From Amphritea balenae (lineage in GTDB: Bacteria > Pseudomonadota > Gammaproteobacteria > Pseudomonadales > Balneatricaceae), in the NCBI RefSeq assembly GCF_003858655.1, contig NZ_RQXV01000001.1, forward strand, positions 496,001-560,000: a DNA stretch of 64,000 bases, read 5' to 3'. Position numbers and translations under genes: made by a program. The notes beneath the pieces are model-generated. The model saw only the letters and a program-made list of their open reading frames with translations, was not told the origin of the DNA and searched no databases. Numbering within the stretch: the first letter of the stretch is position 1; each line of letters begins with the position of its first letter. Positions 35,193 through 44,828 of the stretch are shown here, in pieces.

Positions 35193-36749
35193 ATGATGCG
35201 TAATTTAAAGCTTCGTAAAAGCCCTCTACATGTAAGGCTTATCTTACTGCTTGGTCCATTAGCGGCACTTATACTTGCCTTCCAGATAGAGCTCTATCAA
35301 CTGGAACAAAACTTTGGCCGTCAGGTCGATGCAGCCACCTATGAAATCAGCACCAAAGTAAACGCGTTTGAAGTTGCATTAGAAGGCTTTGCCAACTTTT
35401 TAGCCGTTTCTGAAAAGACAAATGATAAAGCGATTCGAGCATACACACAGGGGGTGATGGAAGTTTTCCCAGAGCTATATATGTTTGAAATTGCTAGCTA
35501 TGTTTCTAAAACTGAGCGCCGCTCTTTTGAAAAAATGATGCATTATAAAGGCTACTTTAATTTCAGAATTCACGCGTTTGATTACGATAACTCCAGACAG
35601 ATTATAGCGATACCCGAACAGGACTATTATTACCCTATCCGTTTTATTGAGCCCGAAACAGCCGAGACAGAGGCAGTCTTGGGACTTGATATGGCCCGCA
35701 CCTCCGATGTACTGATAGCAACCATGATGCAATCCCTCAGCGCCCCCCGCCCCATCGCGTCGCGACCCTTTACGTTTCTGGAGGGCGGTAAAGGCTACGT
35801 AATGTACCGGCCCGTCGTTCAGCCTGTCTCAAATAACTCAGTAAAACATCAAATCACGAATCCGGACTTTGCCATGCTGGTGATCCGGGGCAATGACCTG
35901 TTGCCAGCATGGCTCAAAGAAAGCAGGGATTACCGGGTAACGCTTTCTTATACCACTATCCATGCTGAAGACGTCGCAGAAGCCCTTATCGATCCAGTCA
36001 GGACAGATAATCAATCCTTTGTTCTGCAAACCTACTCCCGAACCGTTCAAATAGATAATGAATCCCAGCCCTTTCGCCTGATGATTGAAAAAGACATCAA
36101 TTTGTACTCTTTCAACTGGATCAATATTTTTGGGGTTTTGTTAATAGGCATAGTCTTTTCATCCTATATCGGATTTGGACTCAACCTGAGTCACCGCAGA
36201 AAAATACAGGCAGAAAAAGAACGTGAGCGCTTATACAACCAGGCCAACTACGATGTTCTGACTAAGCTACCCAATATAAATCTGCTGATGGACAGAGCGG
36301 ACCGGGCAATACTGATGGCGAAACGATCCGGCAGTTCGGTGGCTATCTGCTATCTGGACATCGACCGGTTTAAACGAATAAATGACCGTTGGGGCCATCA
36401 GGCCGGTGATGACCTGTTAAGTCAGTTAGCAGATCGACTGCAGCGGGTACTTCGGGCAGAAGATACCGTAGCCCGCATTCATGGTGATGAATTCGTCGTC
36501 CTGCTACCTAAGATCACAAATGATAAGGTCCTCGGTCAGGTCCAGAATAAGATTATGTCGGTATTTGATCAGCCATTTACGGTTGCTAATAACAGTATTC
36601 AGGTTAAAGGCAGCTTCGGCACTGCCACATTTCCTAGAGACGGTACGACGCTTGAGCAGCTACTGAATACCAGTGACCGTCAGATGTATATCCATAAAAA
36701 GCAAAATAAAGAACACCAGGCCGAAGAAAAAGCTTTTGAACAGATTTAA
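35193..36749 (+). CDS. CHASE-domain diguanylate cyclase
   Basis: A 518-residue inner-membrane protein from the ATG at 35193 (AAGGA 7 bp upstream); the upstream ATG at 35160 lacks a ribosome site. An N-terminal helix (about 12-32) is followed by a periplasmic CHASE domain (about 50-260, with YYPIRFIEPE and LGLDMAR), a second helix (about 312-335) and a GGDEF domain (about 360-510). The signature reads HGDEF (ARIHGDEFVVLLP); an RxxD inhibitory site (RAED) stands five residues before it. DIDRFKRINDRWGHQAGDD is intact. It is probably an active, product-inhibited cyclase responding to an extracellular ligand, though the first glycine is replaced by histidine. Confidence 0.9.
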   Translation: MMRNLKLRKSPLHVRLILLLGPLAALILAFQIELYQLEQNFGRQVDAATYEISTKVNAFEVALEGFANFLAVSEKTNDKAIRAYTQGVMEVFPELYMFEIASYVSKTERRSFEKMMHYKGYFNFRIHAFDYDNSRQIIAIPEQDYYYPIRFIEPETAETEAVLGLDMARTSDVLIATMMQSLSAPRPIASRPFTFLEGGKGYVMYRPVVQPVSNNSVKHQITNPDFAMLVIRGNDLLPAWLKESRDYRVTLSYTTIHAEDVAEALIDPVRTDNQSFVLQTYSRTVQIDNESQPFRLMIEKDINLYSFNWINIFGVLLIGIVFSSYIGFGLNLSHRRKIQAEKERERLYNQANYDVLTKLPNINLLMDRADRAILMAKRSGSSVAICYLDIDRFKRINDRWGHQAGDDLLSQLADRLQRVLRAEDTVARIHGDEFVVLLPKITNDKVLGQVQNKIMSVFDQPFTVANNSIQVKGSFGTATFPRDGTTLEQLLNTSDRQMYIHKKQNKEHQAEEKAFEQI

Positions 36750-36950
36750 AACAACAAGGTGATAAGCATTCTCGTATTAGGATTCACGAATAACAAATGA
36801 ATGAAACCCGGTGTATGGGCATAGTTATGGCCACCGAAAGTTGACTATTAACAATGGCAATGAAATACCGACGTTCCTCAACCCATAACAGCCGCCAGCA
36901 GCACCTGTTCAGGCTTTCGAGAAGCAACCGGAATACAACTCGCCCGTGAT
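36750..36950. other. Gene-free stretch downstream of the CHASE-GGDEF gene
   Basis: No ORF with a ribosome site, no strong terminator and no repeat was seen in these 200 bp. Confidence 0.4.
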
Positions 36951-37070
36951 TCAAGTTGAAAGGTAAAAAATAATCGCGCCGACAAATCCGAACAGAAACA
37001 TAGATACAGCCAGAATGACGTAGGCAACTCCCAGATAATAGGCAATCTTCCTAATGTTAATAATCTTCAT
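36951..37070 (-). CDS. Small single-pass membrane protein, about 39 aa
   Basis: A short ORF not normally called by length. GGGGAG stands 4-5 bp before the ATG at 37070, one of the strongest ribosome sites in the window. The predicted peptide starts MKIINIRKIAYYLG and continues with one hydrophobic helix (VAYVILAVSMFLFGFVGAII), ending after about 39 residues. The basic N terminus followed by a 20-residue helix is typical of small inner-membrane proteins. The stop position depends on exact base counting at 36951-36960. No similarity is claimed. Confidence 0.5.
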   Translation of the reverse strand: MKIINIRKIAYYLGVAYVILAVSMFLFGFVGAIIFYLST

Positions 37071-37346
37071 ACGTCTCCCCAAAGCTTAATTAGCCCTTAG
37101 GTAAGGCGTATTGGAGTAAGAATGGCGAAGCACTGTCAAAGCTCGTTAGAAGATAGTTTTAGCAACAGAAAACAGCGCTGGGCTTACGCTAAGCTAATGG
37201 CTACATCAAAGATATATACAATATCTGCGCCCAATAATTAAAAAACCTGATAATCAGGTACTTGAATAAAATCACCGGGACTTAGTCATACTCAAATATG
37301 TAAAGTTGTAAGCTGGCTTTTACAACTACCCTCTTTTTTAAACTCT
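37071..37346. other. Gene-free interval before the formate dehydrogenase regulator
   Basis: 276 bp with no supportable ORF. The only structure seen is a weak AACCTGATAATCAGGTAC inverted repeat at about 37244-37261. Confidence 0.4.
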
Positions 37347-38432
37347 CTAGTTGCGCTCGGCAAAGACCATATCCACCGTCACGATATCACCACAGTCATC
37401 CGGCGAATAACCGGGGAGTTTACCGACCGCCTGATGAAAAGGTTCACTACGTATGATATCCAACAACCGCTGCATCGCTTCCTGCTTCAGGGTTCTGTTA
37501 TGGCACACTAACAGATAGTATTCAGAAGATAACGGTATAAAATCAAGTCCAAACTGTCGCGCAGCCGCTTCAACCCCCATTCCTACATCCGCCATCCCGG
37601 CTGCTACAAATGCTGCCACGGCTGAGTGAGTAAACTCCTCATCATCAAAGCCTTTTATTTGCTGGCTATTAATCCCTTCCCGTGACAGCAGTTCATCCAG
37701 TAACGCCCGGGTACCGGAATCCTTTTGCCGATTGATAAATTTCACATCCTTTTTGACAAGGCTCTGTAAACCTTCAATCTGTTTAGGATTATCAGGCTTG
37801 ATCATCAACCCCTGTCGCCGGGTAATAAACTTGATAATCTTATGTACCCGCGGCTTCAGGTGTCGGTTATAGGTTTCATAAAGCTCTTCACTCATACCTC
37901 CGGCACGACCATTTACCGGTACATGAAAGCCCGCCACATCACAAACACCCCGATTCAGAGAGGCCAACGCCTCCTCGGCACTTTTGTACTGAAGATCCAG
38001 TTGTATCTTTTCAGAAAAACCGGGCAGTAACGCCACCGCATAACCATAGCTGGCATGCAGCCGGATTAATGGACTAACCCCTTCCAGCGCCCGGTGGATC
38101 TCCATATTGAGCTCAGATGCCAGGCTATCTAACTGAGGCTCCAGTCGTGCAACCACCCGTTGCTCTGCCCAGAGTAGTTTCTCCCCCAATGCGGTCAGCT
38201 TTGCCCCCTTACCCTTTTGCATCTCAACCAGGGGCAAACCAAAAAAAGCCGCCCAGGTCTTGAGTAAATTCCAACCATGACGATAAGAAATGCCTGTTTG
38301 CGACGTCGCCGCTGTGAGCTTTCCTGTTTCATGAATAGCACCCAGCAACGAAAACAATTGCGGATTCAACTGGTTACCTTCGCTATCCCGGAATGACCAG
38401 GTAGGTACAACCTGAACTCTCTTCATATGCAC
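37347..38432 (-). CDS. ModE-type HTH regulator with periplasmic-binding-like domain, beside fds operon
   Basis: A 361-residue regulator. Residues 10-100 form a ModE/LysR-like winged helix (LFSLLGAIHETGKLTAATSQ, GISYRHGWNLLKTWAAFFG, LPLVEMQKGKGAKLT). Residues 115-350 form a substrate-binding-like domain (IRLHASYGYAVALLPGF, DVAGFHVP, FINRQKDSGTRALLDELL). This combination is found next to molybdenum enzyme operons and is thought to sense molybdate, tungstate or a substrate. It is divergent from fdsG across 205 bp and is the obvious candidate regulator of the formate dehydrogenase operon. A second ATG three codons in is possible. Confidence 0.85.
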   Translation of the reverse strand: MHMKRVQVVPTWSFRDSEGNQLNPQLFSLLGAIHETGKLTAATSQTGISYRHGWNLLKTWAAFFGLPLVEMQKGKGAKLTALGEKLLWAEQRVVARLEPQLDSLASELNMEIHRALEGVSPLIRLHASYGYAVALLPGFSEKIQLDLQYKSAEEALASLNRGVCDVAGFHVPVNGRAGGMSEELYETYNRHLKPRVHKIIKFITRRQGLMIKPDNPKQIEGLQSLVKKDVKFINRQKDSGTRALLDELLSREGINSQQIKGFDDEEFTHSAVAAFVAAGMADVGMGVEAAARQFGLDFIPLSSEYYLLVCHNRTLKQEAMQRLLDIIRSEPFHQAVGKLPGYSPDDCGDIVTVDMVFAERN

Positions 38433-38637
38433 GACATTTCATATTTTGTATTTATGGAACAAATGCTACTTTAAACTTACTATAAATGTATAGCTGTAGC
38501 GTTGTAATACTTGGCATTGATCTTTAGAGCAACGCAGTTGGAAACACAGTCATACACAAGTTTAAACCGTTAGATATGAACTCTAGTACATATTTAAAAC
38601 CAGACAGCCAATTGTCTGACACAGGAAAATAACAACA

Positions 38638-39117
38638 ATGACCACACAGTTAGAGCAGGTGACAGAGGTGATCACCCGTCTGCAGAATAAACCGGGAGCA
38701 CTGCTACCGATTCTGCACGGCATTCAGGATAAACTGGGCTACATCCCAACTGATTCGGTAGCGCTGATCGCAGCTGCGTTGAACCAGTCCCGCGCCGACA
38801 TCCATGGCGTTATCAGTTTCTATCACCAGTTCCGCACTACGCCACCGGGTAAACATACCGTTGAAGTGTGTCGTGCTGAAGCCTGCCAGTCGATGGGAGC
38901 CCGTCAACTGGAAGCCCATGCAAAGTCATCCCTTGGGGTTGATTATCACGGTACTACCGTTGATCGCAGCGTCACGTTGGAAGAGGTGTACTGTCTGGGC
39001 AATTGTGCCTGTGCTCCCTCAGTACGGGTTAACGACGAGATAGTCGGTCGGGTAACCACTGAAAAATTTGACCAGTTGATCGATGAGCTGCGCTCACAAA
39101 AGCTGGAGGTGCTGTAA
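38638..39117 (+). CDS. fdsG: NAD-dependent formate dehydrogenase gamma subunit
   Basis: A 159-residue NuoE/HoxE-like [2Fe-2S] thioredoxin-fold protein. The iron-sulfur ligands are [11 protein letters not shown] (C-x4-C, about 81-86) and [10 protein letters not shown] (C-x3-C, about 121-125). [22 protein letters not shown] is the family core, seen here as [19 protein letters not shown]. It passes electrons between the FMN/NAD subunit and the catalytic subunit. It is the first gene of the fds operon; its stop overlaps the fdsB start by one base (TAATG). Confidence 0.93.
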   Translation: MTTQLEQVTEVITRLQNKPGALLPILHGIQDKLGYIPTDSVALIAAALNQSRADIHGVISFYHQFRTTPPGKHTVEVCRAEACQSMGARQLEAHAKSSLGVDYHGTTVDRSVTLEEVYCLGNCACAPSVRVNDEIVGRVTTEKFDQLIDELRSQKLEVL

Positions 39118-40697
39118 TGACTGCTCTGAGTACCAAGGTATATATCCCTCGCGATACGACCGCCCTCGCAATGGGCGCAGATCGTCTTGCTGCAGAGATA
39201 GCAGCAGAAGCCGCTAAACGCGGCGAAGCGATAGAGATCATCCGTAATGGCTCCCGGGGAATGTTCTGGCTTGAACCATTGATAGAAGTTGAAACGGCAA
39301 ACGGCCGAATAGCGTATGGCCCGGTTGAGACTCAAGATATTGATAACCTGTTCGAGCAGTCTTTTCTGACCGGTGAAACGTCACATCCACTGTGTCAGGG
39401 ACTCACAGAAGAGATCCCCTACTTTAAGAGACAGCAACGTCTGACCTTCGCCCGTGCAGGTATTACCGACCCGGTATCACTGCAAGATTACCAGGCACAC
39501 GATGGCTTCAAAGGTCTGCTTAAAGCCCTGTCACTGAGTGGCCAAACCATTGTTGATGAAGTAAAAGCCTCAGGCCTGCGTGGCCGTGGCGGTGCAGCGT
39601 TCCCTACCGGTATCAAATGGCAGACAGTGCTGGATGCCAGCCCTACGGACGGCGATCAGAAGTATATAGTGTGTAACGCCGATGAAGGCGACTCTGGTAC
39701 TTTCGCCGACCGTATGGTGATGGAAGCCGACCCTTTTATGCTGATCGAAGGTATGACCATCGCGGGTCTGGCTGTTGGCGCAGACCAGGGTTATATCTAC
39801 CTGCGCTCCGAATACCCGGTAGCTCACCAGATTCTGAATGAAGCAATTGCCAAAGCTGAAGCCGCCGGATTCCTCGGTGAAGATATTCAGGGCAGTGGCA
39901 AAACCTTCCATCTCGAAGTACGCCTGGGTGCCAAAGCTTATATCTGCGGTGAAGAAACCTCGCTGTTAGAAAGCCTTGAAGGTAAACGCGGTATGGTCCG
40001 GGCTAAACCCCCTTTGCCAGCCATAGTTGGCCTGTTTGGTCAGCCAACTATCGTCAATAACGTACTGTCACTGGCCGCGATACCTTACATTCTCGCTGAA
40101 GGTGGTCAGGCTTATGCAGATTACGGTATGGGGCGCTCTCTGGGTACCCTACCGTTCCAGCTGGCGGGCAATATCAAACGCGGAGGCCTGATCGAGATGG
40201 CCTTCGGTGTCACGCTGCGAGAACTGCTAGAAGACTTTGGCGGCGGCACCTTTAGCGGACGTCCGATGCGTGCAGTACAGGTAGGCGGACCACTGTGCGC
40301 TTACATGCCGGAAAGCCAGTGGGATACGCCGATGGATTATGAATCCTTCCAGGCAGTAGGTGCTGGCCTGGGTCACGGCGGTATCGTTGTGTTTGACGAT
40401 ACGGTCGATATGGCTGAACAGGCACGCTTCTCTATGGAGTTCTGCGTCGCTGAGTCCTGTGGTAAGTGTACCCCTTGTCGCATCGGCTCAACCCGCGGCG
40501 TCGAAGTTATCGATCGCATTCGCAACGATGAAAACCGGGCAGCTAATATGGAGCTGTTAGAAGATCTGTGCGAAACCATGATCGATGGTTCTCTGTGTGC
40601 GATGGGCGGTATGACCCCTTTCCCGGTTCAGAGTGCGGTTAAGCATTTCCCCGAAGACTTCAATCAACCAGCTATCAGCTCTAAAGGAGGTGCCTGA
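39117..40697 (+). CDS. fdsB: NAD-dependent formate dehydrogenase beta subunit
   Basis: A 526-residue flavoprotein with an N-terminal thioredoxin-like ferredoxin domain (1-110) fused to a NuoF-like FMN/NADH domain. The FMN/NADH region shows GLRGRGGAAFPTGIKW and NADEGDSGTFADRMVME near 145-200. The SLBB region follows, and the C-terminal [4Fe-4S] ligands are in SCGKCTPCRIG plus a later cysteine (DGSLCAMGG). It reduces NAD+ with electrons from formate. An AAAGGAGGTG sequence at its end serves as the ribosome site for fdsA. Confidence 0.95.
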   Translation: MTALSTKVYIPRDTTALAMGADRLAAEIAAEAAKRGEAIEIIRNGSRGMFWLEPLIEVETANGRIAYGPVETQDIDNLFEQSFLTGETSHPLCQGLTEEIPYFKRQQRLTFARAGITDPVSLQDYQAHDGFKGLLKALSLSGQTIVDEVKASGLRGRGGAAFPTGIKWQTVLDASPTDGDQKYIVCNADEGDSGTFADRMVMEADPFMLIEGMTIAGLAVGADQGYIYLRSEYPVAHQILNEAIAKAEAAGFLGEDIQGSGKTFHLEVRLGAKAYICGEETSLLESLEGKRGMVRAKPPLPAIVGLFGQPTIVNNVLSLAAIPYILAEGGQAYADYGMGRSLGTLPFQLAGNIKRGGLIEMAFGVTLRELLEDFGGGTFSGRPMRAVQVGGPLCAYMPESQWDTPMDYESFQAVGAGLGHGGIVVFDDTVDMAEQARFSMEFCVAESCGKCTPCRIGSTRGVEVIDRIRNDENRAANMELLEDLCETMIDGSLCAMGGMTPFPVQSAVKHFPEDFNQPAISSKGGA

Positions 40698-40699
40698 TC

Positions 40700-43567
40700 A
40701 TGTTGCAGCATTTTGATCCTGAAAAAGATTACGGTACTCCAGCTCAGGTTTCTGAAAACCTGGTTACTTTAGAGATCGATGGCGTATCGGTAACGGTACC
40801 TGAGGGTACCTCGGTACTGCGTGCAGCGTCCGAAGCGGATATCAATATCCCTAAATTGTGTGCCTCTGATAATCTGGAAGCCTTTGGCTCATGCCGTATC
40901 TGTGCAGTCGAGATTGAGGGGCGCCGCGGTACTCCAGCCTCCTGTACCACACCGGCTGAAGCAGGCATGAAAGTTGTTACTCAGAATAAGCGTCTGGGTA
41001 AACTGCGCCGTAATATTATGGAGCTGTATATCTCCGACCACCCGCTGGACTGTCTGACCTGTCCGGCTAACGGTAACTGTGAACTACAGGACGTTACCGG
41101 TGAAGTTGGCCTGCGTGAAGTACGCTACGGTTTTGAGGGCGACAATCATCTGTCGGCCGAAAAAGATCATTCCAACCCCTACTTCAGCTTCGATCCGAGC
41201 AAATGTATCGTCTGCTCCCGCTGCGTTCGCGCCTGCGGTGAAGTTCAGGGTACCTTCGCACTGACCATCGATGGCCGTGGCTTTGACTCCACCGTTTCAC
41301 CGGGCCAGAAGCAACCATTCCTGGATTCTGAATGTGTCTCCTGCGGCGCCTGCGTACAGGCATGCCCAACGTCAACACTGATGGAAAAATCGGTTATTGA
41401 CGCGGGTCAGCCAGAGCACAGCGTTGTGACCACTTGCGCATACTGTGGTGTTGGCTGTCAGTTCAAAGCTGAGATGAAAGGCTCAGAAGTGATCCGCATG
41501 GTGCCTTACAAAGATGGTCAGGCCAACCATGGTCACTCCTGCGTTAAGGGTCGTTTTGCCTTTGGTTATGCCACCCATGACGACCGTATCACCAAGCCGA
41601 TGATCCGTGATTCTATCGATCAGCCATGGCAGGAAGTAAGTTGGGAAGAAGCACTGAGCTTCGCTTCCAGCAAGCTGAAGGGTATTCAGGAAAAGTATGG
41701 TCGCGAAAGCATCGGTGGTATCACCTCTTCCCGCTGTACTAACGAAGAAACTTACCTGGTACAGAAGCTGATCCGTGCGGCCTTCGGTAACAACAATACC
41801 GATACCTGTGCCCGGGTCTGCCACTCGCCGACCGGTTACGGCCTCAAGACCACCCTGGGTGAGTCAGCAGGTACCCAGACTTTCGATTCTGTCATGTACG
41901 CCGATGCGGTGATGGTAATCGGTGCAAACCCGACCGATGCCCACCCGGTATTTGGTTCACTGCTGAAGAAGCGTCTGCGTCAGGGCGCTAAGCTGATCGT
42001 TGCCGATCCGCGTCGAATCGACCTGGTGAAAAGCCCCCATGTTGAAACCAATCACCACCTGACATTGCGTCCGGGCAGTAACGTTGCCTTTATCAATGCC
42101 ATGGCACACGTGATTATCACCGAAGGGCTGGAAGACACCGCGTTCATCGCTGAACGTTGTGAAACAGAAGCTTATCAGGCATGGCGCAGCTTTATCAGCG
42201 AAGACCGTCACTCGCCGGAAAATACCGCCTCGGTCACCGGCATTGATGCTACAGAGCTACGCGGTGCCGCCCGTATCTATGCCAACGCTAACAATGCAGC
42301 GATCTACTATGGTCTGGGTGTAACTGAGCACAGCCAGGGTTCCAGCATGGTGATGGGTATCGCCAACCTGGCACTGGCCACTGGTAACATCGGTCGTGAA
42401 GGTGTGGGTGTTAACCCGCTACGCGGTCAGAACAACGTGCAGGGCTCATGTGATATGGGCTCCTTCCCGCACGAACTACCTGGCTACCAGCACGTTGCTG
42501 ATGATGAAGTCCGGGCTCGCTTTGAAGCGGTTTGGGGAGTGTCTATCGATAACGAACCTGGCCTGCGTATTCCGAATATGTTCGATGCTGCGCTGGATGG
42601 TACCTACAAGGGTATGTACTGTCAGGGTGAGGATATCGCCCAGTCCGATCCAAATACCAATCACGTTCAGGCAGCCCTGCGCTCGCTAGAATGCCTGGTA
42701 GTACAGGATATATTCCTTAACGAGACAGCCAAATTCGCCCATGTATTCCTGCCTGGCGCCTCCTTCCTTGAGAAGGACGGTACCTTTACCAACGCCGAAC
42801 GTCGTATCAACCGTGTACGCAAGGTAATGCCGCCATTAGCTGGAATGCAGGACTGGGAAGTGACTCAGGCCCTGTCGAATGCGATGGGCTATGAGATGAA
42901 CTACAGCCATCCATCAGAAATTATGGATGAGATCGCCCTGCTGACGCCGACCTTCACCGGTGTTAATTACGACCGATTAGAAGAGATGGGCAGTATCCAG
43001 TGGCCTTGTAACAATGAAGCACCGGACGGTACGCCGACCATGCATATCGATAGCTTCCCGATCGGTAAAGGTCACTTTGCGATCACCGAATATGTGGCAA
43101 CCGAAGAACGTTCAACCCGCAAGTATCCACTGCTGTTAACAACTGGCCGGATTCTGTCGCAGTACAATGTTGGCGCACAAACCCGTCGTACAGAGAATCA
43201 GGCATGGCATGATGAAGATGTACTGGAACTTCATCCGCAGGACGCAGAAGATCGCGGTCTGAATGATGGCGACTGGGTTGGTATTGCCAGCCGCGCCGGT
43301 GAAACCGTGATGCGTGCGAAAGTCTCTGACCGGATGCAACCGGGTGTGGTTTACACAACCTTCCATCATCCAGGCAGCGGCGCTAACGTGGTTACCACGG
43401 ATAACTCAGACTGGGCCACCAACTGCCCTGAGTACAAGGTAACCGCAGTGCAGGCGGTAAAAGTCAACGAACCATCGCAATGGCAGCAACGCTATCACGA
43501 GTTTAATGACAAGCAGCTAAGCTTCCTTAAAGAAGGTCGTGAAAAAAAGGCTAAAGCGCGGGATTAA
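40700..43567 (+). CDS. fdsA: NAD-dependent formate dehydrogenase alpha subunit (Mo/W-bisPGD)
   Basis: A 955-residue catalytic subunit. From the N terminus: a [2Fe-2S] ferredoxin domain (CASDNLEAFGSCRIC), a His-Cys cluster region (DHPLDCLTCPANGNCELQD), two [4Fe-4S] motifs (CIVCSRCVRACG and CVSCGACVQACPT), and the FdhF-type [4Fe-4S] CAYCGVGCQFKAEM (about 244). The molybdopterin domains follow. The active-site ligand is cysteine, in TCARVCHSPTGYG (about residue 374), not selenocysteine. The protein oxidises formate to CO2 in the cytoplasm. Length and domain order match FdsA of Cupriavidus and Rhodobacter. Confidence 0.96.
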   Translation: MLQHFDPEKDYGTPAQVSENLVTLEIDGVSVTVPEGTSVLRAASEADINIPKLCASDNLEAFGSCRICAVEIEGRRGTPASCTTPAEAGMKVVTQNKRLGKLRRNIMELYISDHPLDCLTCPANGNCELQDVTGEVGLREVRYGFEGDNHLSAEKDHSNPYFSFDPSKCIVCSRCVRACGEVQGTFALTIDGRGFDSTVSPGQKQPFLDSECVSCGACVQACPTSTLMEKSVIDAGQPEHSVVTTCAYCGVGCQFKAEMKGSEVIRMVPYKDGQANHGHSCVKGRFAFGYATHDDRITKPMIRDSIDQPWQEVSWEEALSFASSKLKGIQEKYGRESIGGITSSRCTNEETYLVQKLIRAAFGNNNTDTCARVCHSPTGYGLKTTLGESAGTQTFDSVMYADAVMVIGANPTDAHPVFGSLLKKRLRQGAKLIVADPRRIDLVKSPHVETNHHLTLRPGSNVAFINAMAHVIITEGLEDTAFIAERCETEAYQAWRSFISEDRHSPENTASVTGIDATELRGAARIYANANNAAIYYGLGVTEHSQGSSMVMGIANLALATGNIGREGVGVNPLRGQNNVQGSCDMGSFPHELPGYQHVADDEVRARFEAVWGVSIDNEPGLRIPNMFDAALDGTYKGMYCQGEDIAQSDPNTNHVQAALRSLECLVVQDIFLNETAKFAHVFLPGASFLEKDGTFTNAERRINRVRKVMPPLAGMQDWEVTQALSNAMGYEMNYSHPSEIMDEIALLTPTFTGVNYDRLEEMGSIQWPCNNEAPDGTPTMHIDSFPIGKGHFAITEYVATEERSTRKYPLLLTTGRILSQYNVGAQTRRTENQAWHDEDVLELHPQDAEDRGLNDGDWVGIASRAGETVMRAKVSDRMQPGVVYTTFHHPGSGANVVTTDNSDWATNCPEYKVTAVQAVKVNEPSQWQQRYHEFNDKQLSFLKEGREKKAKARD

Positions 43568-43582
43568 CGCAGGAAAAATCCA

Positions 43583-44467
43583 ATGGCTATGAAGAAACCA
43601 GAACAGCCAATCAACGATGATAGCATCAGCCTGAGCGTGGATAACTGCCACAATCAGGCGGCGGTATCCCGCTGGCAGAACAACTGCCAGCTGGATGCGC
43701 TGGACAGCATCGCTGAAGAGATCCCTGTAGCGATGATCTACAACGGTATCTCCCACGTGGTGATGATGGCCAGTCCCTGCGATCTCGAAGATTTCGCGGT
43801 AGGCTTCAGTCTTAGTGAAGGCATCGTAAAAACGCCACAGGAGATCTACGAGATCGATGTGGTCGCCGATGCGGATAACCTGAGCACTGGCGTGGAGATT
43901 CGTATGTCGATCACCACCCAGCGTTCCGTGCAGCTCAAGCAACGCCGCCGTAACCTCACCGGCCGTACCGGTTGTGGTTTGTGTGGCGCTGAATCCCTGG
44001 AACAGGCAATCCGACCGGTTAAACCGGTCAGCGCTGTTCCGATGATCCAGGCTCAAGCCGTTGAACAGGCTGTATCTGAACTTACCCAACAGCAACCGTT
44101 GCAATCACTGACCGGTGCCTTCCACGGTGCCGCCTGGTGTAACCAAAGCGGTGAAATACAACTACTGCGGGAAGATATCGGCCGGCATAATGCTCTGGAT
44201 AAACTGCTCGGTGCGCTAAAGCAGAGCGATACCGATCTCAGCGAGGGTTTTGTACTGGTCTCCAGCCGCGCCAGCTATGAGATGGTGCACAAATCCACCA
44301 GCTGTGGCGTGCCCACCCTGGTCGCCGTATCCGCACCAACACGACTGGCACTGGACCTGGCCAAACAGGCAGGATTAAATCTGATCGGCTTCGCCCGTCC
44401 AGGCCGTCACGTTATCTACAATCAAGCACTCTTAGTTAAAGAGAATGCGCCAGCTGAAAAAGAATAA
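43583..44467 (+). CDS. fdhD: Formate dehydrogenase accessory sulfurtransferase FdhD (FdsC)
   Basis: A 294-residue FdhD-family protein that transfers sulfur to the molybdenum cofactor of formate dehydrogenase. The CxxC sulfur-carrying motif is in RTGCGLCGAESLEQ (about 133-136). FHGAAWCNQSGEIQLLREDI, GRHNALDKLLGAL and SRASYEMVHKSTSCGVP are strong family signatures. It sits 15 bp after fdsA in the fds operon, in the position named fdsC in other bacteria. Confidence 0.95.
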   Translation: MAMKKPEQPINDDSISLSVDNCHNQAAVSRWQNNCQLDALDSIAEEIPVAMIYNGISHVVMMASPCDLEDFAVGFSLSEGIVKTPQEIYEIDVVADADNLSTGVEIRMSITTQRSVQLKQRRRNLTGRTGCGLCGAESLEQAIRPVKPVSAVPMIQAQAVEQAVSELTQQQPLQSLTGAFHGAAWCNQSGEIQLLREDIGRHNALDKLLGALKQSDTDLSEGFVLVSSRASYEMVHKSTSCGVPTLVAVSAPTRLALDLAKQAGLNLIGFARPGRHVIYNQALLVKENAPAEKE

Positions 44468-44479
44468 GAGGAATTAAGA

Positions 44480-44695
44480 ATGGGAAATCATCAACTGGCC
44501 AGCCTGATAAAAATGGCTAATCAGATCGCCGCCAACAACACCCACATTGGCGATGATGTCGCCGAAGCTAAGATGGTTGCAGACCACCTTCGCAAATTCT
44601 GGGCTAGATCTATGAAAGCTCAGATAACAGAGTATCTGGAAAGCGACGGTAGTGAACTGTCACCGATTGCTAAACAGGCGATCGTATTACTTTAA
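44480..44695 (+). CDS. fdsD: Formate dehydrogenase delta subunit
   Basis: A 71-residue FdsD-family protein. Typical features are KMANQIAANN near the start, DVAEAKMVADHLRKFWARSM, and a short C-terminal helix (LSPIAKQAIVLL). GAGGAA precedes the ATG by 8 bp and the gap after fdhD is 12 bp. It is an accessory subunit of soluble NAD-linked formate dehydrogenases. Last gene of the operon, with a terminator downstream. Confidence 0.92.
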   Translation: MGNHQLASLIKMANQIAANNTHIGDDVAEAKMVADHLRKFWARSMKAQITEYLESDGSELSPIAKQAIVLL

Positions 44696-44712
44696 GATAA
44701 GTAACTAGAAAG

Positions 44713-44739
44713 TAAAAAGGAGCCGCTGGCTCCTTTTTT
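44713..44739 (+). terminator. Rho-independent terminator of the fds operon
   Basis: AAAAAGGAGCC / GGCTCCTTTTTT with a short loop, 18 bp after fdsD. Confidence 0.85.
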
Positions 44740-44828
44740 CCGTTTCTACAGTGTAAGTTGATCGTTCATTAGTGATGCTTGGCTCCATTTTCCGCCTTCG
44801 GCGGGTTAAGACTTTTGGGCGCCCAAAA

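Noticed and set aside
43517-44104. 195-residue ORF opposite fdhD
   Set aside because: It is an antisense shadow of fdhD, which has clear family motifs.
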